Source of the DNA: Scylla paramamosain
Taxonomy: Eukaryota; Arthropoda; Malacostraca; Decapoda; Portunidae
Direction of reading: 5' to 3'
DNA: 64,000 bases
NCBI RefSeq assembly: GCF_035594125.1
Contig: NC_087191.1
Location: forward strand, 4,444,467-4,508,466
The notes under the pieces were generated by a model. The model made no database searches and was not told where the DNA came from. It was given only the letters and a program-made list of their open reading frames with translations. Each line of letters starts with the position of its first letter. The first letter of the stretch is position 1. Positions 10,671 to 22,306 of the stretch are shown one piece after another. A program made the position numbers and the translations under genes.

Positions 10671-10800
10671 ATTAAACACTATATCTTATTTAACATAAAT
10701 AAGATATAGTGTTTAATGATATAAACAAATTATATAAATAAGATATAGTGTTTAATGATATAAATAAATTATATAAATAAGATATAGTGTTTAATGATAG
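10671..10800. repeat. Perfect inverted repeat followed by tandem copies of one arm
   Basis: attaaacactatatcttatt (10671-10690) is mirrored by its reverse complement ending at 10717 with a 3-nt loop, and can form a 22-bp hairpin. The right arm (aagatatagtgtttaatgat) is then repeated twice more at about 50-bp spacing, ending near 10800 inside the endonuclease frame of element F. Confidence 0.9.
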
Positions 10801-11260
10801 AGATGACTTAACAATCAGTAATAATAACGTTCAATCATTATTTATAGAACTGAGCAGTTCAGAACTACAAAGCAAAAAAACAATAATTGGAGTTGTCTAT
10901 AAACCTCCTGATGCACCAACTGATCCCTTTCTCGAGTCCATGGATGAAATTTTAAATATTGTGAATAAGAAAAAAAGGAGAAATATATTATGGGAGACGT
11001 TAACTTAGATTTGCTTAGAGATAAAAGACATCTATCAACGTCAAACTTCATAAATATTTTGGTAAGCTAGTCCTTTTTACCATTAATTAATAAACCGACA
11101 AGAATTACTAGTACTTCAGCCACGCTTATTGACAATATATTTTATAATAATCCTCACAGCAATAGTTTTGTTAATGGTGTGTTGTACACAGTTATCTCGG
11201 ATCACCATATATTTTGTATTAAGAAAACAAAAATAGCAAGACTACAACAAAGATAATTTT
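10787..11260 (+). pseudogene. Element F endonuclease C-terminal half
   Basis: The frame from 10787 gives SKKTIIGVVYKPPDAPTDPF and then, after a shift, a GDVNLDLL block (the GDFN site with V for F) near 10988. Next come LINKPTRITSTSATLIDNIF (11086-11145) and VISDHHIF (11200-11220) with the catalytic D-H pair. These are the second half of an AP-type endonuclease. The N-terminal half, upstream of the hairpin repeat, is lost or unrecognisable. Confidence 0.7.
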
Positions 11261-11377
11261 TAATGAGTCTAGGATAAAGAAATTTCTTGAAATCTGTAAC
11301 ACCGTAAACTGGGATAATATTGTCCATACTATTGATTGCCAAGAAACATTCACTAAATTCCATAATGAGCTTTCCAA

Positions 11378-12265
11378 ATGTTATTAGGAGCATTTCCATT
11401 AGTTTCAATGAAAATAGGTTACAAACATAGGAAACCATGGTTAACGTCGGCCATGAAAGAGTCAATAAAAACTATAAATAAACTATACAGGCTGCAATTA
11501 AAAAGATCGTCTAAAGAAAATATAAATAATTACAAGCTCTACAAAAAAAAAAAAAACTTCAAAAGTTAATTCGCCAAGCTGAGCGTAGCTATTGCTAGGA
11601 ACTGTTGAAAGACAATATAGGAAACATAAAAAAATATCTTGGAAAGTAATTGATGAAATTATCAATAAAAAGAAGAAATCGAAATTAAATCAAATTATAG
11701 TGAATGATAAAACAGAAGAGAATCCTGAAATTATTGCCAATGCTTTATACGATTACTTTGTAAATATTGGAAAGAATATCAGTGATTCTGTACCTGTTTG
11801 TAATCGACATTATCCCTCATATTTACCAGCACCAAACCACAACTTTTTTTTTACAGCTTACGGACAACCAGCAGGTCTTAAAATTACAAAAGAGATCAGT
11901 GCGAGCTATCACATCTTCAAGACCCAGGGATCACTCTGCCCGATTGTTTAAAAAGCTTAAAATGATGCCATTTTCTCAAGTTTGTAAATACTGTGTTGCA
12001 AAATTAATGTACAAATATGTAAAACAGCTGGTTCCGCGAGCATTGAGAGACATGTTCCGCGAGCATTGAGAGACATGTTTACCACCAGTAAGGATATCCA
12101 CTCTTACCCTACCATACATAGAGTTAATCTTCGTCTACCACAAGGCAGAACAGCGATGAAACAAAACATTTAGATTTAAAGCAACTCGTGTATGGAACGA
12201 AATGGCAGGGAAGGTAGATCATTGTTCCTTACCAACATACAAGTATAGAATCAAAATGTAATCAA
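11378..12265 (+). pseudogene. Element F EN-RT linker joined to RT C-terminus, RT core deleted
   Basis: 11378-11569 and 11592-11850 encode the linker (KPWLTSAMKESIKTINKLYR, WKVIDEIINKKKKSK, NALYDYFVNIGKNI). At about 11855 the sequence jumps straight to the RT C-terminus (LQKRSVRAITSS, LMYKYVKQLVPRAL, then YPTIHRVNLRLPQGRT near 12110). Fingers and palm, roughly 400 residues in related proteins, are absent, so this copy suffered one large internal deletion. A 23-bp direct duplication sits at 12035-12078. Confidence 0.75.
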
Positions 12266-12327
12266 TATGTAAATAATAACAGCTAACTTCAGTGTAAATC
12301 AAAATGACTGGAGGTAGCATAAAAAGG

Positions 12328-12516
<189 letters not shown>

Positions 12517-12690
12517 AATAAATTAGCCCTCAAATTATAAATTGAGTAAATTGTACAGAGGAGGGCAAAATATACCATAAGGTATCAGTCCTCACTGTCA
12601 AGCAAATTATTGCCATATGTTTATGTAATGCATATAATTTAACCTTGTAATATAATGTGTATGCTTATGACAATAAAAAGAATTGACTTG

Positions 12691-13048
<358 letters not shown>

Positions 13049-13050
<2 letters not shown>

Positions 13051-13163
13051 TATATAGATGGATACTGCTACGACCACAAATCACGCCCCTTCATGGCTGC
13101 CGCAACTTGGTTTGCTTCCCCGAACTATCTCCGAACTATGTTTGTCAAAGGGAGGTCGGGATA
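13049..13163. other. Short unassigned stretch
   Basis: This 115-bp segment between the AT tract and the CR1-like copy B2 matches no family I can name. An open frame runs through it into B2 by chance. Confidence 0.5.
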
Positions 13164-14430
13164 AGCATGGCTTCACGAAGGGGAAGTCTTGCCTGACAAA
13201 CTTGTTAAGTTTTTACAGTAAGGTGTACGAGGCAGTAGATAATGGTGATAGTTATGATATCTTATATCTGAACTTTAGTAAAGCATTCGACAAGGTGCCC
13301 CATCAAAGGCTCCTGAGAAAGGTTAGGGCGCACGGGATAGATGGGAAGGTGTTAGGTTGGATAGGGTCATGGCTTGGTAACAGGCGACAGAGAGTGCTAA
13401 TAAACGGCTCGAAATCCGAGTGGGGTCATGTCATTAGTGGGGTGCCACAGGGATCAGTATTAGGGCCATTATTATTTCTAATATATATCAATGACTTGAA
13501 TAGTGGAATTAGTAGCGATGTTAGTAAATTTGCGGATGACACAAAGATAGGTAGATTAATTAGGTCAGAAGCGGACGCCATCGCCTTGCAGACAGACTTA
13601 GATAGAATGAATGAATGGACGGATAGATGGCAAATGCAATTTAATATCAATAAATGCAAAGTGCTTAGCGTAGGTAGAGGAAACCCACACAATAGGTACA
13701 CATTAAACACCCAAACTCTGGTAGGTACAGGGTACGAGAAAGATTTAGGAGTTATAGTTAGCTCTGAACTCCGTCTAGGGAAACAATGCATAGAAGCCAG
13801 AAACAAGGCAAATAGGGTACTAGGATTCATTTTTAGGAGTGTTAAAAGTAGAAGGCCGGAAGTAATATTAAAGTTATACTTGGCGCTGGTCAGACCTCAT
13901 CTAGACTACGCGGTGCAGTTCTGGTCCCCACATTACAGGAAAGATATAGGTCTATTAGAATCAGTACAGAGGAGAATGACTAAAAGGATACAGGGGATGA
14001 GGAGTATTCCTTACGAAGCGAGGTTGAAGCGGTTAAATTTACATTCTCTAGAGAGACGTAGATTAAGAGGGGACCTGATAGAAGTCTTTAAGTGGTATAA
14101 GGGTTATAACAAGGGAGATGTAAGCAAAATTCTTAGGATCAGCAACCAGGGTAGAACAAGAAATAACGGGTTCAAGCTTGAAAAATTTAGGTTTAGGAAG
14201 GAGATAGGAAAAAAATTGGTTCTCAAATAGAGTGGTAGATGAGTGGAACGGACTCAGTAATCATGTAGTTAGTGCTAGGACACTAGAGAGCTTTAAGAGA
14301 AGATTAGATAAGTTTATGGATGGGAATAACAGATGGAAATAGGTAGGAGTGTTTCATACAGGGACTGCCACGTGTAAGCCTGGTCGCTTCTTGCAGCTTC
14401 CCTTATTTCTTATGTTCTTATGTTCTTATG
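13164..14430 (+). mobile_element. CR1-like element B2, 5'-truncated
   Basis: The copy starts abruptly at gcatggcttcacgaag inside RT motif HGFTKGKS and runs to the tail (TTCTTATG repeats, ending 14430). The RT frame has intact motif A (LNFSKAFDKVPH, D kept), [14 protein letters not shown] and the C-terminal blocks. One extra A in the run at 14209-14216 shifts the frame after RKEIGK, where B1 reads on. It lies inverted relative to B1, about 3.5 kb away. Confidence 0.92.
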
Positions 14431-14439
14431 GCGAGGTTG

Positions 14440-15245
14440 CAGCTGATTACAGGCTCCGGGCAAGGCTAACAAGCATCAGAAACAGGGCTTAATTCCTGCT
14501 CGATTGTTTGGAGGAACGCGTATTGCCGAAATCTGCCCCCAGACAACTACAACTGGAGGAAAAGCTTTTCAACTCCACCTCGAGTGAATATGCGTCCCGC
14601 GAACCCGAGGTAGATGACAGTGCACGCAACAGCCAATCAGCGGGCAGTGTGGCCACAAACATCGCACCACGCTCCCTCTAGCCCAATATAGCTTTGGTCG
14701 TGACCGGAGCTTCCTCAGTTCCCCTGAAAAAGCCCTGGGCAAAATCTGGTCGGAAAATAAACTCACATCACAACACCTGTGTTTCTCCCGCCTCTTCCCC
14801 CAATTTGTCTGAATGTCTCAACATTTGTCACAGAGGTGAGGAGGAGCGTGGCATTGTTGAGGATGAGTACAGACTCCGAGCGAGGCTAACAAGCGTCAGA
14901 AACAGGGTTTAGTTCCTGTTCGATTGTTTGGAGGAACGCTTGTTGCCGAAATCTGCTCCCAGACAACTAAAACTGGAGGAAAAACCCTTCAGCTCCACCG
15001 CGAGTGAATATGCGTCCTGAGGGTCAGAGGTAGATGACAGCGAACGCACCAGCTAATCAGCGGGCAGTGTGGCCACCAACATAAAGACTCGCTCTCTCTA
15101 GCCCAATATAGCTTGGTTCGTGACCAGAGCTGCCTCATTTCCCCTGAAGAAGCCTTGGGCAAAACCAGTCAGGAAATAAACTCACATCCTAACACCTATG
15201 TTTTCATCACCTCCTTCCCCAATTTGTCTGAATGTCTGAACATAT
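14440..15245. repeat. Two tandem units of about 420 bp
   Basis: Unit 1 (14440-14859) and unit 2 (14860-15245) align along their length: aggctaacaagc at 14464 and 14884, gattgtttggaggaacgc, aatcagcgggcagtgtggcc, tagcccaatatagct, aataaactcacatc and caatttgtctgaatgtct. Each unit has AATAAA about 30 bp before a repeated acacct-tgtt stretch, which could mean LTR origin (R-U5), but I see no LTR-flanking primer site or gag. A satellite or segmental duplication is equally possible. Confidence 0.75.
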
Positions 15246-16298
15246 ACTCGTATGTATATTTAGAAAAAAAAAAAAAAAAGTTGGTAGACAAGACCTATGT
15301 ATACTAGTAAATTTCTTTCACATAGTGATTTGTAAATATGTGCTTAAAAAAAAAAGTTCTATACATTCATTAGCAGAGGGACACAAGATACCTAAATAAC
15401 AAGAAATCGGTATTATTTCATTCCGGAATCCATGAAACTACTTCAATAAAAAAGGACCACTTTGCAACGAATACTAAGGATATATATTAGTCAATGTATC
15501 TACACCCTTGGAAATATGGGCACTTTTGCCCATACGCATTTTTATGCACATTCACATTATACTCCTGTGTATGAGAATGGAAGCCAGTTCCTGATTTGCG
15601 AAAGTACTTACTCTTACGACCAGAAATCCCTGCCCTTTCCTCAGCTCCATCAAATGGACTAGCTTCCCCCAAGTTAGCCCCTACATGGGTGAATACAGGG
15701 ATGGGTTATAAAATTCTCTTTAGACTCGTGCACCCTTTACCAGACGGTCATAACACCAGGCTACACATACATGAGGTCATCAGTCTGTTTCTTCCACCAA
15801 CAGGCAAGGAAACATTCCACTAACTACTAAATCCAACAGCTGGGTAAGAATCGCCAGCCACGTTCTAGAAAGAGACAGTCTCAATGAGCGACAAACACAT
15901 ATAAGGATTATAGTGTTCTGCGGAATGCCGCCATCGCAAAAAACAAGACAAAATCCTTCCACTTCCGTAGAACACTACTCGTATCTCCTCCTGCAATGCA
16001 CTTTCCTACCCAACTTCCCGGAAGACGGGCTCTGTCCCCTTACCGAGATGACCAGCCAAGGAAAAAAAGATACTCTATTCCAAAGCAGCGTATACTAATC
16101 TCCTACATGTAAGCTGTATAACGGAGCCAAGCATCGTAGTAGCATGTAACAAGCACAATACACACGGATAAATAGCCCACAAAACATACAGGAGGGTAAT
16201 TCACCACTCACTGTAACCAAACTCGGCTTGCTTTAGTCTCGCCGAGGAGTCACGTTTGATTATGTAGCGAGTGTGTTCCAACAGAAGGAGGAAGTAAG
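15246..16298. other. No recognised gene
   Basis: The segment has short A-rich runs and open frames of only 60-75 codons on both strands without recognisable motifs. I see no repeat structure beyond a weak resemblance of 15612-15670 to 13066-13115. Confidence 0.5.
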
Positions 16299-17055
16299 CA
16301 AGTGCCGAAATGATAATTACTCTCAGTGAGGTCTGAAGCACTGGAACCAGGGGTGCTGTGAATTTATCATTAAACACAGCTGTGACCTCCCTGAACGCTT
16401 CCCTTTGTGTCTCACAACACAAGGTGTCAGTCACAGCCTGCCCTCTGAAGGCAACTCTTTTCCTTCACACAAACTTAGAAGCACCTAATTACACACACCC
16501 TTCACACCTCAAAATTCAAAATTATCATATCATCATCCTCTACCAGCCTCAGAGTCCCCATATAGGGAAGGGACCACAAATGTCCCCAGGTCGTACTGCT
16601 CTTCTGGTATCGACCCTAAGTGTCTTGACACCCGTCTCAACTTTTTCTTCATTAACTTCTGCATTAGCGGCCTTAGATCTAATTTTCAATCTGTTCATCT
16701 TTCCTTCACTGAAAATCAGGTGTGTGAGGCAACTGACAGTAGCCCCTTTTCTGTTCCCCTTCAACTTTCTCTATCTCATTTTCAATCCAAAGCTGGATGT
16801 TGCGCTTATAAGCGCAACGATTTAACCTGCCCTCGTGCTCATGCTCTTGAATCTTCCGAATTTTTCACCATCTGGCTACGACTACAAAGTCACTTTCAAA
16901 CTAAATTTATCTGTGCTGTTTACCTCTCACCTTACTTCTCTGACTATAAAGAAAATTTTGACTAAACTTCTGTAGTCGAGCACATTCTGACTCTCTTCCC
17001 TTTTGTGGAGATCTCCATTTTTGGAGACTTCAGTGTTCACCACCAGCTTTGGCTT
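16299..17055 (+). mobile_element. Family A copy A6, 5' UTR and endonuclease start
   Basis: It starts with the shared 5' terminus (gccgaaatgataattact) and the conserved 5' UTR including tcacaacacaaggtgtcag. The endonuclease begins (FFINFCI-GL, about 16630-16690) and continues through GCC-YKRNDLTC (16795-16830) to GDFSVHHQLWL (17020-17055), where the CR1-like fragment B3 is inserted. Frameshifts and lost codons make it a relic. The D of GDF is kept. Confidence 0.85.
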
Positions 17056-17477
17056 TAAGAATATAAGAGCATAGGAAATAAGGGAACCTGCAAGAAGCCA
17101 CCAGGCTTACACGTGGCAGTCCCTGTATGAAATATACCTACCTATTTCTACCTATCATCCCCATCCGTAAATCCGTCTAATCTTCTCTTAAACCTCCCTA
17201 ATGTCTTAGCACTAACAACTTGGTTACTGAGTCCGTTCCATTCATCTACCACTCTATTTAAGAACCAATTTCCTCCTATCTCTTAAAGCTAAATTTTTCA
17301 AGCTTGAACCCGTTATTTCTTGTTCTGTCTTGGTTGCTGATCCTAAGAATTTTGCTTACATCCTCTTTGTTATAATCCTTATCCCACTGAAAGATTTCTA
17401 TCTCGTCCCTCTAAAGAAGGTAAATTTAACAGTTTCAATCTTGTCTCGTATCCTTTTAGCCACTCTCCTTTGTACTG
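17056..17477 (-). mobile_element. CR1-like fragment B3 (3' end)
   Basis: It matches the first 490 bp of B1 (tail, 3' UTR and RT C-terminus) with many substitutions and small deletions, for example around 17283 and 17405. It is an older 5'-truncated insertion than B1 and B2. It interrupts A6, whose continuation is not found on the other side. Confidence 0.85.
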
Positions 17478-17505
17478 TCACCTCCTTCACAGCTCTCTCT
17501 ATCGC

Positions 17506-18396
17506 CTAGGTGTGGCAGGGATAGTACTTCACTACCATGGACTTTGCCATGTACTCCAGCAAATCAAACTTGGTCAGGTTGCAGGTGACGATCGGCTCTG
17601 TGTTGCCTTCCCAGTCGATCAGGTTCTGGAGGTTGGTTGCCTGGATGTTGAGGTAGGGAAGCGTCCGCAGCCTGAGCGAGCGGTTCCCCATCTGCTCACC
17701 CCTGATGGAGATGATCTTGAGGATAGCGAACCTCCTCTCCTCCTCCTCGCTGCAGAGCATTGTCATCAGGATCGCCTCGGAGTGAGCGAACCATGCAGAG
17801 GACCGGACAGTCGGCATGAGAGTCGACTGCACCTCTTTGGGTTGGGTGCGGAGGCAGGACAGCTCGAACAGGACGTTCCTCGGACCGTCCACCCAGCTGT
17901 GTTTGATCTTTACGTGGAACTAGCAAGGAAGGTAGACATTCGCTATGAATGACATCTTCCTCAGCCTGGCGAGGAGTTTGCCCTGCAGCCAGTGCTTACG
18001 GCACCACCAGTCACAGAACAGGTTAGCTGTGGTGAGCCATCGGCTCTGTCCTGTCTTGCCAACTGTCAAAGCTGCGAGATTCTTATCCATCTCATCACAT
18101 CTGACAGCCTTGGTGATCCGGTAGGCGTAGTGTTGATCGGTGGCGAGGTCTTTAACTACATTCTTTGGAAGACTGAAAAGACTTGTCTCTCCTGGAATGG
18201 CAGGGAAGGTGAGAGTCCTCTCAAGAGAGCAGACAGTCGGTAGCAGCTTTCCCAGCTTTCCCTCCCACCTGTCCTTGCCGCTGGTCTTCCCATCTCTCTT
18301 GCTGATGAGCTTCCTCAGCTTCAGCTCGTTGGTGTGGAGCTGACACACGATCCAGAACAACCTTCTCTCTAAGTATTCTTCCAAGAAGTGGAACAT
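17506..18396 (-). pseudogene. Uncharacterised multi-copy-type ORF with one in-frame stop
   Basis: One frame of about 297 codons runs from 18396 to 17506, broken only by TAG at 17920-17922 where the context (YLP-C-stop-FHVKIK) suggests a lost Trp. Visible motifs: WIVCQLHTNELKLRKLI, DGKTSGKDRWEGKLGK, a Gly-x-x-RWLTTANLFCDWW block, then VDGPRNVLFEL, SAWFAHSEAILMTML, EEERRFAILKIISIRG and NIQATNLQNLIDWEG. I recall similar uncharacterised, often multi-copy, proteins in arthropod and cnidarian annotations, but know no function. No signal or membrane segment is seen. Composition is more GC-rich and less decayed than its neighbours. It could be a young transposon-linked gene or a host gene copy. Confidence 0.6.
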
Positions 18397-18518
18397 CCCC
18401 CCCGTTGTATCCGGTGTTACTGTTGGTGTTATATCCAGCGATATAGCACCATTCTGATTAAGATTCGATATAGTACTATTATGATTAAGAGTGATCAGAA
18501 GGCTCCTCTTATTTTTGG

Positions 18519-19232
18519 TAGGAAAGTGGCGCTTTTAGTTTATTCGTTATATTTGTGTGGCACGGGAGCTCTACGGACCCAGGAGCGAGCAAGATGGAGT
18601 GAGGTTGTGGGGAATGGAAGCCCAGTGGAGGATGCAGTGTGTTCTCCAGTGAAAAGAGGTGAAAGGGCCAGCGAGTTAGACTTGGCGGCCCGAAGGAGAG
18701 ATTTGTTTTTGGACAGAAAATTTATTACCTGGCGGTGCCATGATGCATCAGGAGGCTATAGTCCCTGGTAAGTGCACTGAGTGTAGCAAGAGCGCAGGGC
18801 TGTGGCGGCTTTGTGACACTTTGTACAATGTGGAGGAGAAGATAGCGAAGAAGTAGGCAGTGCAATAAAGAGAGCAGTAGAGGTGAGAGTAGTGGACAAG
18901 TAGTGAAGGTAGAGGAAAGAGAAGACGGAGAAGGAAGAGAAAGGAGAGTCACAGGAGAAGCTGGGGCAGCCGTAGGTGCTGGGTGATAAGAAGTGATACA
19001 GATACAACTCCCAGTAGGAGTAAGACCTTACATCAATGTTGCGGAGACCATAGGTCCTGGATGAGAGACAGAGACAGCTCTCGTGGGAGGAGTAAGAGGA
19101 GAAAACGGCATTTGAGGATGACGGGCCGAGTTGAAGCCCTGTTGATTCTTGTTGTTATGATGACAGTTTATTTTATTGCTTTAGTATTCTCTGTTGTTTT
19201 TTTGTTGTATTTTTAAATTTGTATTTGTCTCC
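18519..19232 (+). mobile_element. Unidentified element G, copy 1
   Basis: This 714-bp block aligns in inverted orientation with 27755-28460. Shared landmarks include the peptide SEVV...VEDxVCSPV (18600-18655), a ggcggcccgaagg stretch, and an Arg-rich reading (RRRRRKRKESHRRSW, about 18915-18965). Copy 1 then continues in one frame through MRDRDSSRGRSKRRKRHLRM into a hydrophobic C-terminus of about 25 residues ending at 19216, which looks like a membrane segment. The family is unknown to me. It could be the internal part of an LTR element or a small gene. Confidence 0.55.
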
Positions 19233-19422
19233 GTTTAAGTATGATACGAATTGTTCTGACACTTGGGAATGAGTAGCCATATGCATAGCCTTGAATTTGT
19301 TGTCTGTTCTAAAAATTTTGTAATTTTGCATGTAACTTGCGAAATTTTTATGTGGGAAGAGGCCGTGTTATGAACCGTGCAAATAGTAACGAGCGAATGG
19401 GGAAGAGACGTAGAAACAGAAG

Positions 19423-19501
<79 letters not shown>

Positions 19502-20456
19502 AGAGGGAGGGAGAGCGAGATGAAGACAGAAGATGAGTGATAGGTACCTGCCCGTCTGCCATGTGTTTATTTTAAAATTCCGAGTATATAGTTACTCCCC
19601 TTCCATGATTAAATTCCCTTCCTTCATTTTTGTTCCCTCATATTCTGTTCGTCTTGCCTATAGAGTAGTCATAACTCATCCAGCCTTTGTAGTTTGCTCA
19701 CAGTAATTTTTGAAAGATAATAGTCTCTTTGGCACAAAGTTAATATGAGTGAGCGAGCGGGCGTGCGTGTCACCCCCACGTCCCTCCTGCCTCCTCACCC
19801 CCACCATCACATGAGCCTGTCAGCGCGTATTTCCCTTCTTTGAGCCAAGCAAGGAACAGTCTTTTGTTCAGTTGGATAGTTGCAAGCGAGCCGAGAGGAC
19901 ATGGTGACGCGAGGAGAAAATATGCATATGCACCTGAGTCCTAAGGGACGTGATCGCACAATAATTTACACTAACTTTTCATATCACCTGTCTTCACGTT
20001 GCTTTTTAATACAATCCTCATGGAATCCATGTATTCTGTAAATTCTGGCAGTCGATGGGAATATTTCCATTTTGTAACTGCAACTAACAAATCGTGGACC
20101 CTGTTAAGGTAAAATGTTGTTGTATATGGAAATATTCCCAGAAAATTCCTTAAAGTAAACTTTAGTAATTTTCAATCTATTTATTTATTTATTTATTCTC
20201 TCTCTCTAAATAGTCCAATAGGTTTCAGTCTCTGAACTGATTCCTATTAATTGGAGGTGTGTTTCTTGTCCACACTTTTTGCTATAATGGCTCCATTGAA
20301 CACATATAAAAACAAAAATCGAAATAATGAAAGCAACCCATGTAATGTATCATGCACATGGCATATGAGGAGAGCCGCGCTTATATAAGATGTTGCAATC
20401 GCGGGAAGAAAGGGTGGAGAGATAGCAAGAAAGCAGGCCCGCGCTATTCCGTTTCC
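19233..20456. other. No recognised gene; (GA)n at 19426-19498
   Basis: Apart from the GA microsatellite of about 36 units and a (ttta)n stretch near 20180, I see no coding or repeat signal. 19745-19840 is locally GC-rich. Confidence 0.55.
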
Positions 20457-20460
20457 TTAA

Positions 20461-21010
20461 GGCTTTGTTTACCCGTCAGAGGAGTTGAAAATGTATGGGT
20501 GTCTTATGCATGTAGCTATTAGGTGACGGACAGACGGTTGCATTGTCGCTGCCTCGGAGGTGCCACTTGCTCAAATTACAAGTGGTTTTATCTTATTTTT
20601 TTTGCAGGCTGTGGAATATTACAGTATATTTTGCAAGTTGTGGAATATTACAGTACTCCTGTAAAATGCTACGTGGCATCATCATAGCGAGGGAGGAGGG
20701 GGGGAGCGAGTCCGATGCTGATGATGCCACGGTGATGATGCCACGTAACATTTTACAGAAGTACCTTTAATCACCGCAATAATGTTGTCGTGTAATGCTT
20801 ATCAGTAAATTACATGCTTTCTAACACTATTTGTCTTGTTATATGATATTGTAACATTCCACAGCCTGCAAGAAATAAGATAAAACCATTCTTAATTTGA
20901 GCAAGTGGCACCTTCGAGGCTGCTGCAATGCAACCGTCTGTCCGTCACCTAATAGCTACACGCATAGTACACCCATACATTTTCAATTACTGTGACGGGT
21001 AAACAAAGTC
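20461..21010. mobile_element. Foldback MITE with TTAA target duplication
   Basis: TTAA at 20457-20460 and 21011-21014 flanks a 550-bp unit whose ends are GGCTTTGTTTACCCGTCA and the complement of GACTTTGTTTACCCGTCA. The two arms (about 20461-20690 and 20728-21010) are imperfect reverse complements nearly to the centre (tgacggacagacggttgca, gtggttttatcttatt, acgtggcatcatca). TTAA duplications with long inverted arms fit Kolobok- or piggyBac-related nonautonomous elements. No transposase is inside. An inner duplicated ctgtggaatattacagta occurs at about 20605 and 20640. Confidence 0.85.
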
Positions 21011-21429
21011 TTAAAATGCATATGTGTATAGAACATTTTCTACTTAGAATTACACGTTCTTTCGCCTCTTTCAGTATTTGCAGAAACTTGCGTTACACCC
21101 TGTATATCTATATATACTACTTTTATTTGATGCCTCCCTCAGAATGTATACTCTACGAGAGACTTGCACAATTGCTGGAGAAAAATAGTCAACATGATAC
21201 ACTTCCACTGTGTTCAGTGTTTTGGCTAAATCTAATGGCTTATGTTCTGATCACAATTTGTATCAGGAAATAATAGAACCTGACTAAGATTAGGATATAA
21301 AGCAAAGAAATGAAGTGAGTGCAGAAGTTCTTACAGTAAACTTATGATTACTTCTGTACAAACAACACACACACAAAAAAAATGGAAAATCATTTACAAC
21401 AAAAGAATCCATTTAACGATATATTCCAG

Positions 21430-21569
21430 ATTGTGGAAAACGGGGAAATAGGTAAGCTCCTGTGGCGGGCAAACCAATGTAGGGCTTACATCTTCCTGTT
21501 AACGGATCCCTCGTCCTTAATGCATCAGGCTGAGTATGCTGCACACGACGCATGGGACTACTCCGGCAG
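21430..21569 (+). CDS. Putative ionotropic-receptor-like gene, exon upstream of the long intron
   Basis: The frame reads LLWRANQCRAYIFLLTD and ends in HDAWDYSGR, where the last codon is split (AG|GTGAGA) by a strong donor at 21570, giving intron phase 2. The next exon at 45506 supplies the missing base and restores Arg. The text C-R-A-Y-I-F-L-L-x-D-P...W-D-Y-x-G-R matches my recollection of the extracellular lead-in of decapod IR or probable glutamate receptor proteins, which sense ligands at the cell surface. The exon start is uncertain: a plausible acceptor (atattccag) ends at 21429 in phase 0, but the frame is open back to an ATG at 21382. No signal peptide exon is identified upstream. Confidence 0.55.
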
Positions 21570-22090
21570 GTGAGAACACGAAATATCAACCATATGTACT
21601 TATATTATTTATATGTATTGTTACCTGCTACGAGATAAAAAAAAAAAAAGTAAAGATAGCGAGGAGAAGAATAATAAACAGAGAAGTAGGAAGGAGAAAG
21701 ATAAACAAAGAAAAGATGGACAGAGAGCGAGAAGAGAGAGGTGAGTCAGTGGCGGGTAGAGGAACGCGCTCTAGAAATTACCATAAAACTTATATAAATG
21801 AGAAGTTGATCTTCCCCACCTGTTTTCCCCTATTTCCCTTTGCTTCTTAAAAGTTTAAGTGGGTAACAGAGAGATAGCTCTTTCCTAGCCCCCAAATAGA
21901 GTCCCTAGAACTTTTATAAAATAGTGTTTAGTTTGAGGGAGAGATGCGTTCAGTAGGGAGCGCGTGGCGTGGCAGGAGGTAAACCTCTCACACCAGTCCT
22001 TCACCCCTTTTCCCCACTTTTCCCTCTACTGCCGTGTCACATCGGCCCCCATTGGTGCGTGGCTGTCTTTGTTTAGTAACCGGGAAAATT

Positions 22091-22144
<54 letters not shown>

Positions 22145-22242
22145 CTCTTCAGAGAGACCAGGCGAAGGCAAAGGATTATTCCTTTATGATTAAGGATGGG
22201 TTTGCTGTATAACGCCTATTATTATTATTATTGTTATTATTA

Positions 22243-22306
<64 letters not shown>

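Noticed and set aside
13058..13163. N-terminal extension of the B2 RT frame ([13 protein letters not shown])
   Set aside because: The frame is open by chance through the flank; homology with B1 begins only at 13164.
19337..19562. Arg-Glu or Ser-Leu repeat frames over GA/CT tracts (also 22091, 25303, 41860, 43025, 46208)
   Set aside because: Microsatellite artefacts; the frames have no coding sequence outside the repeat.
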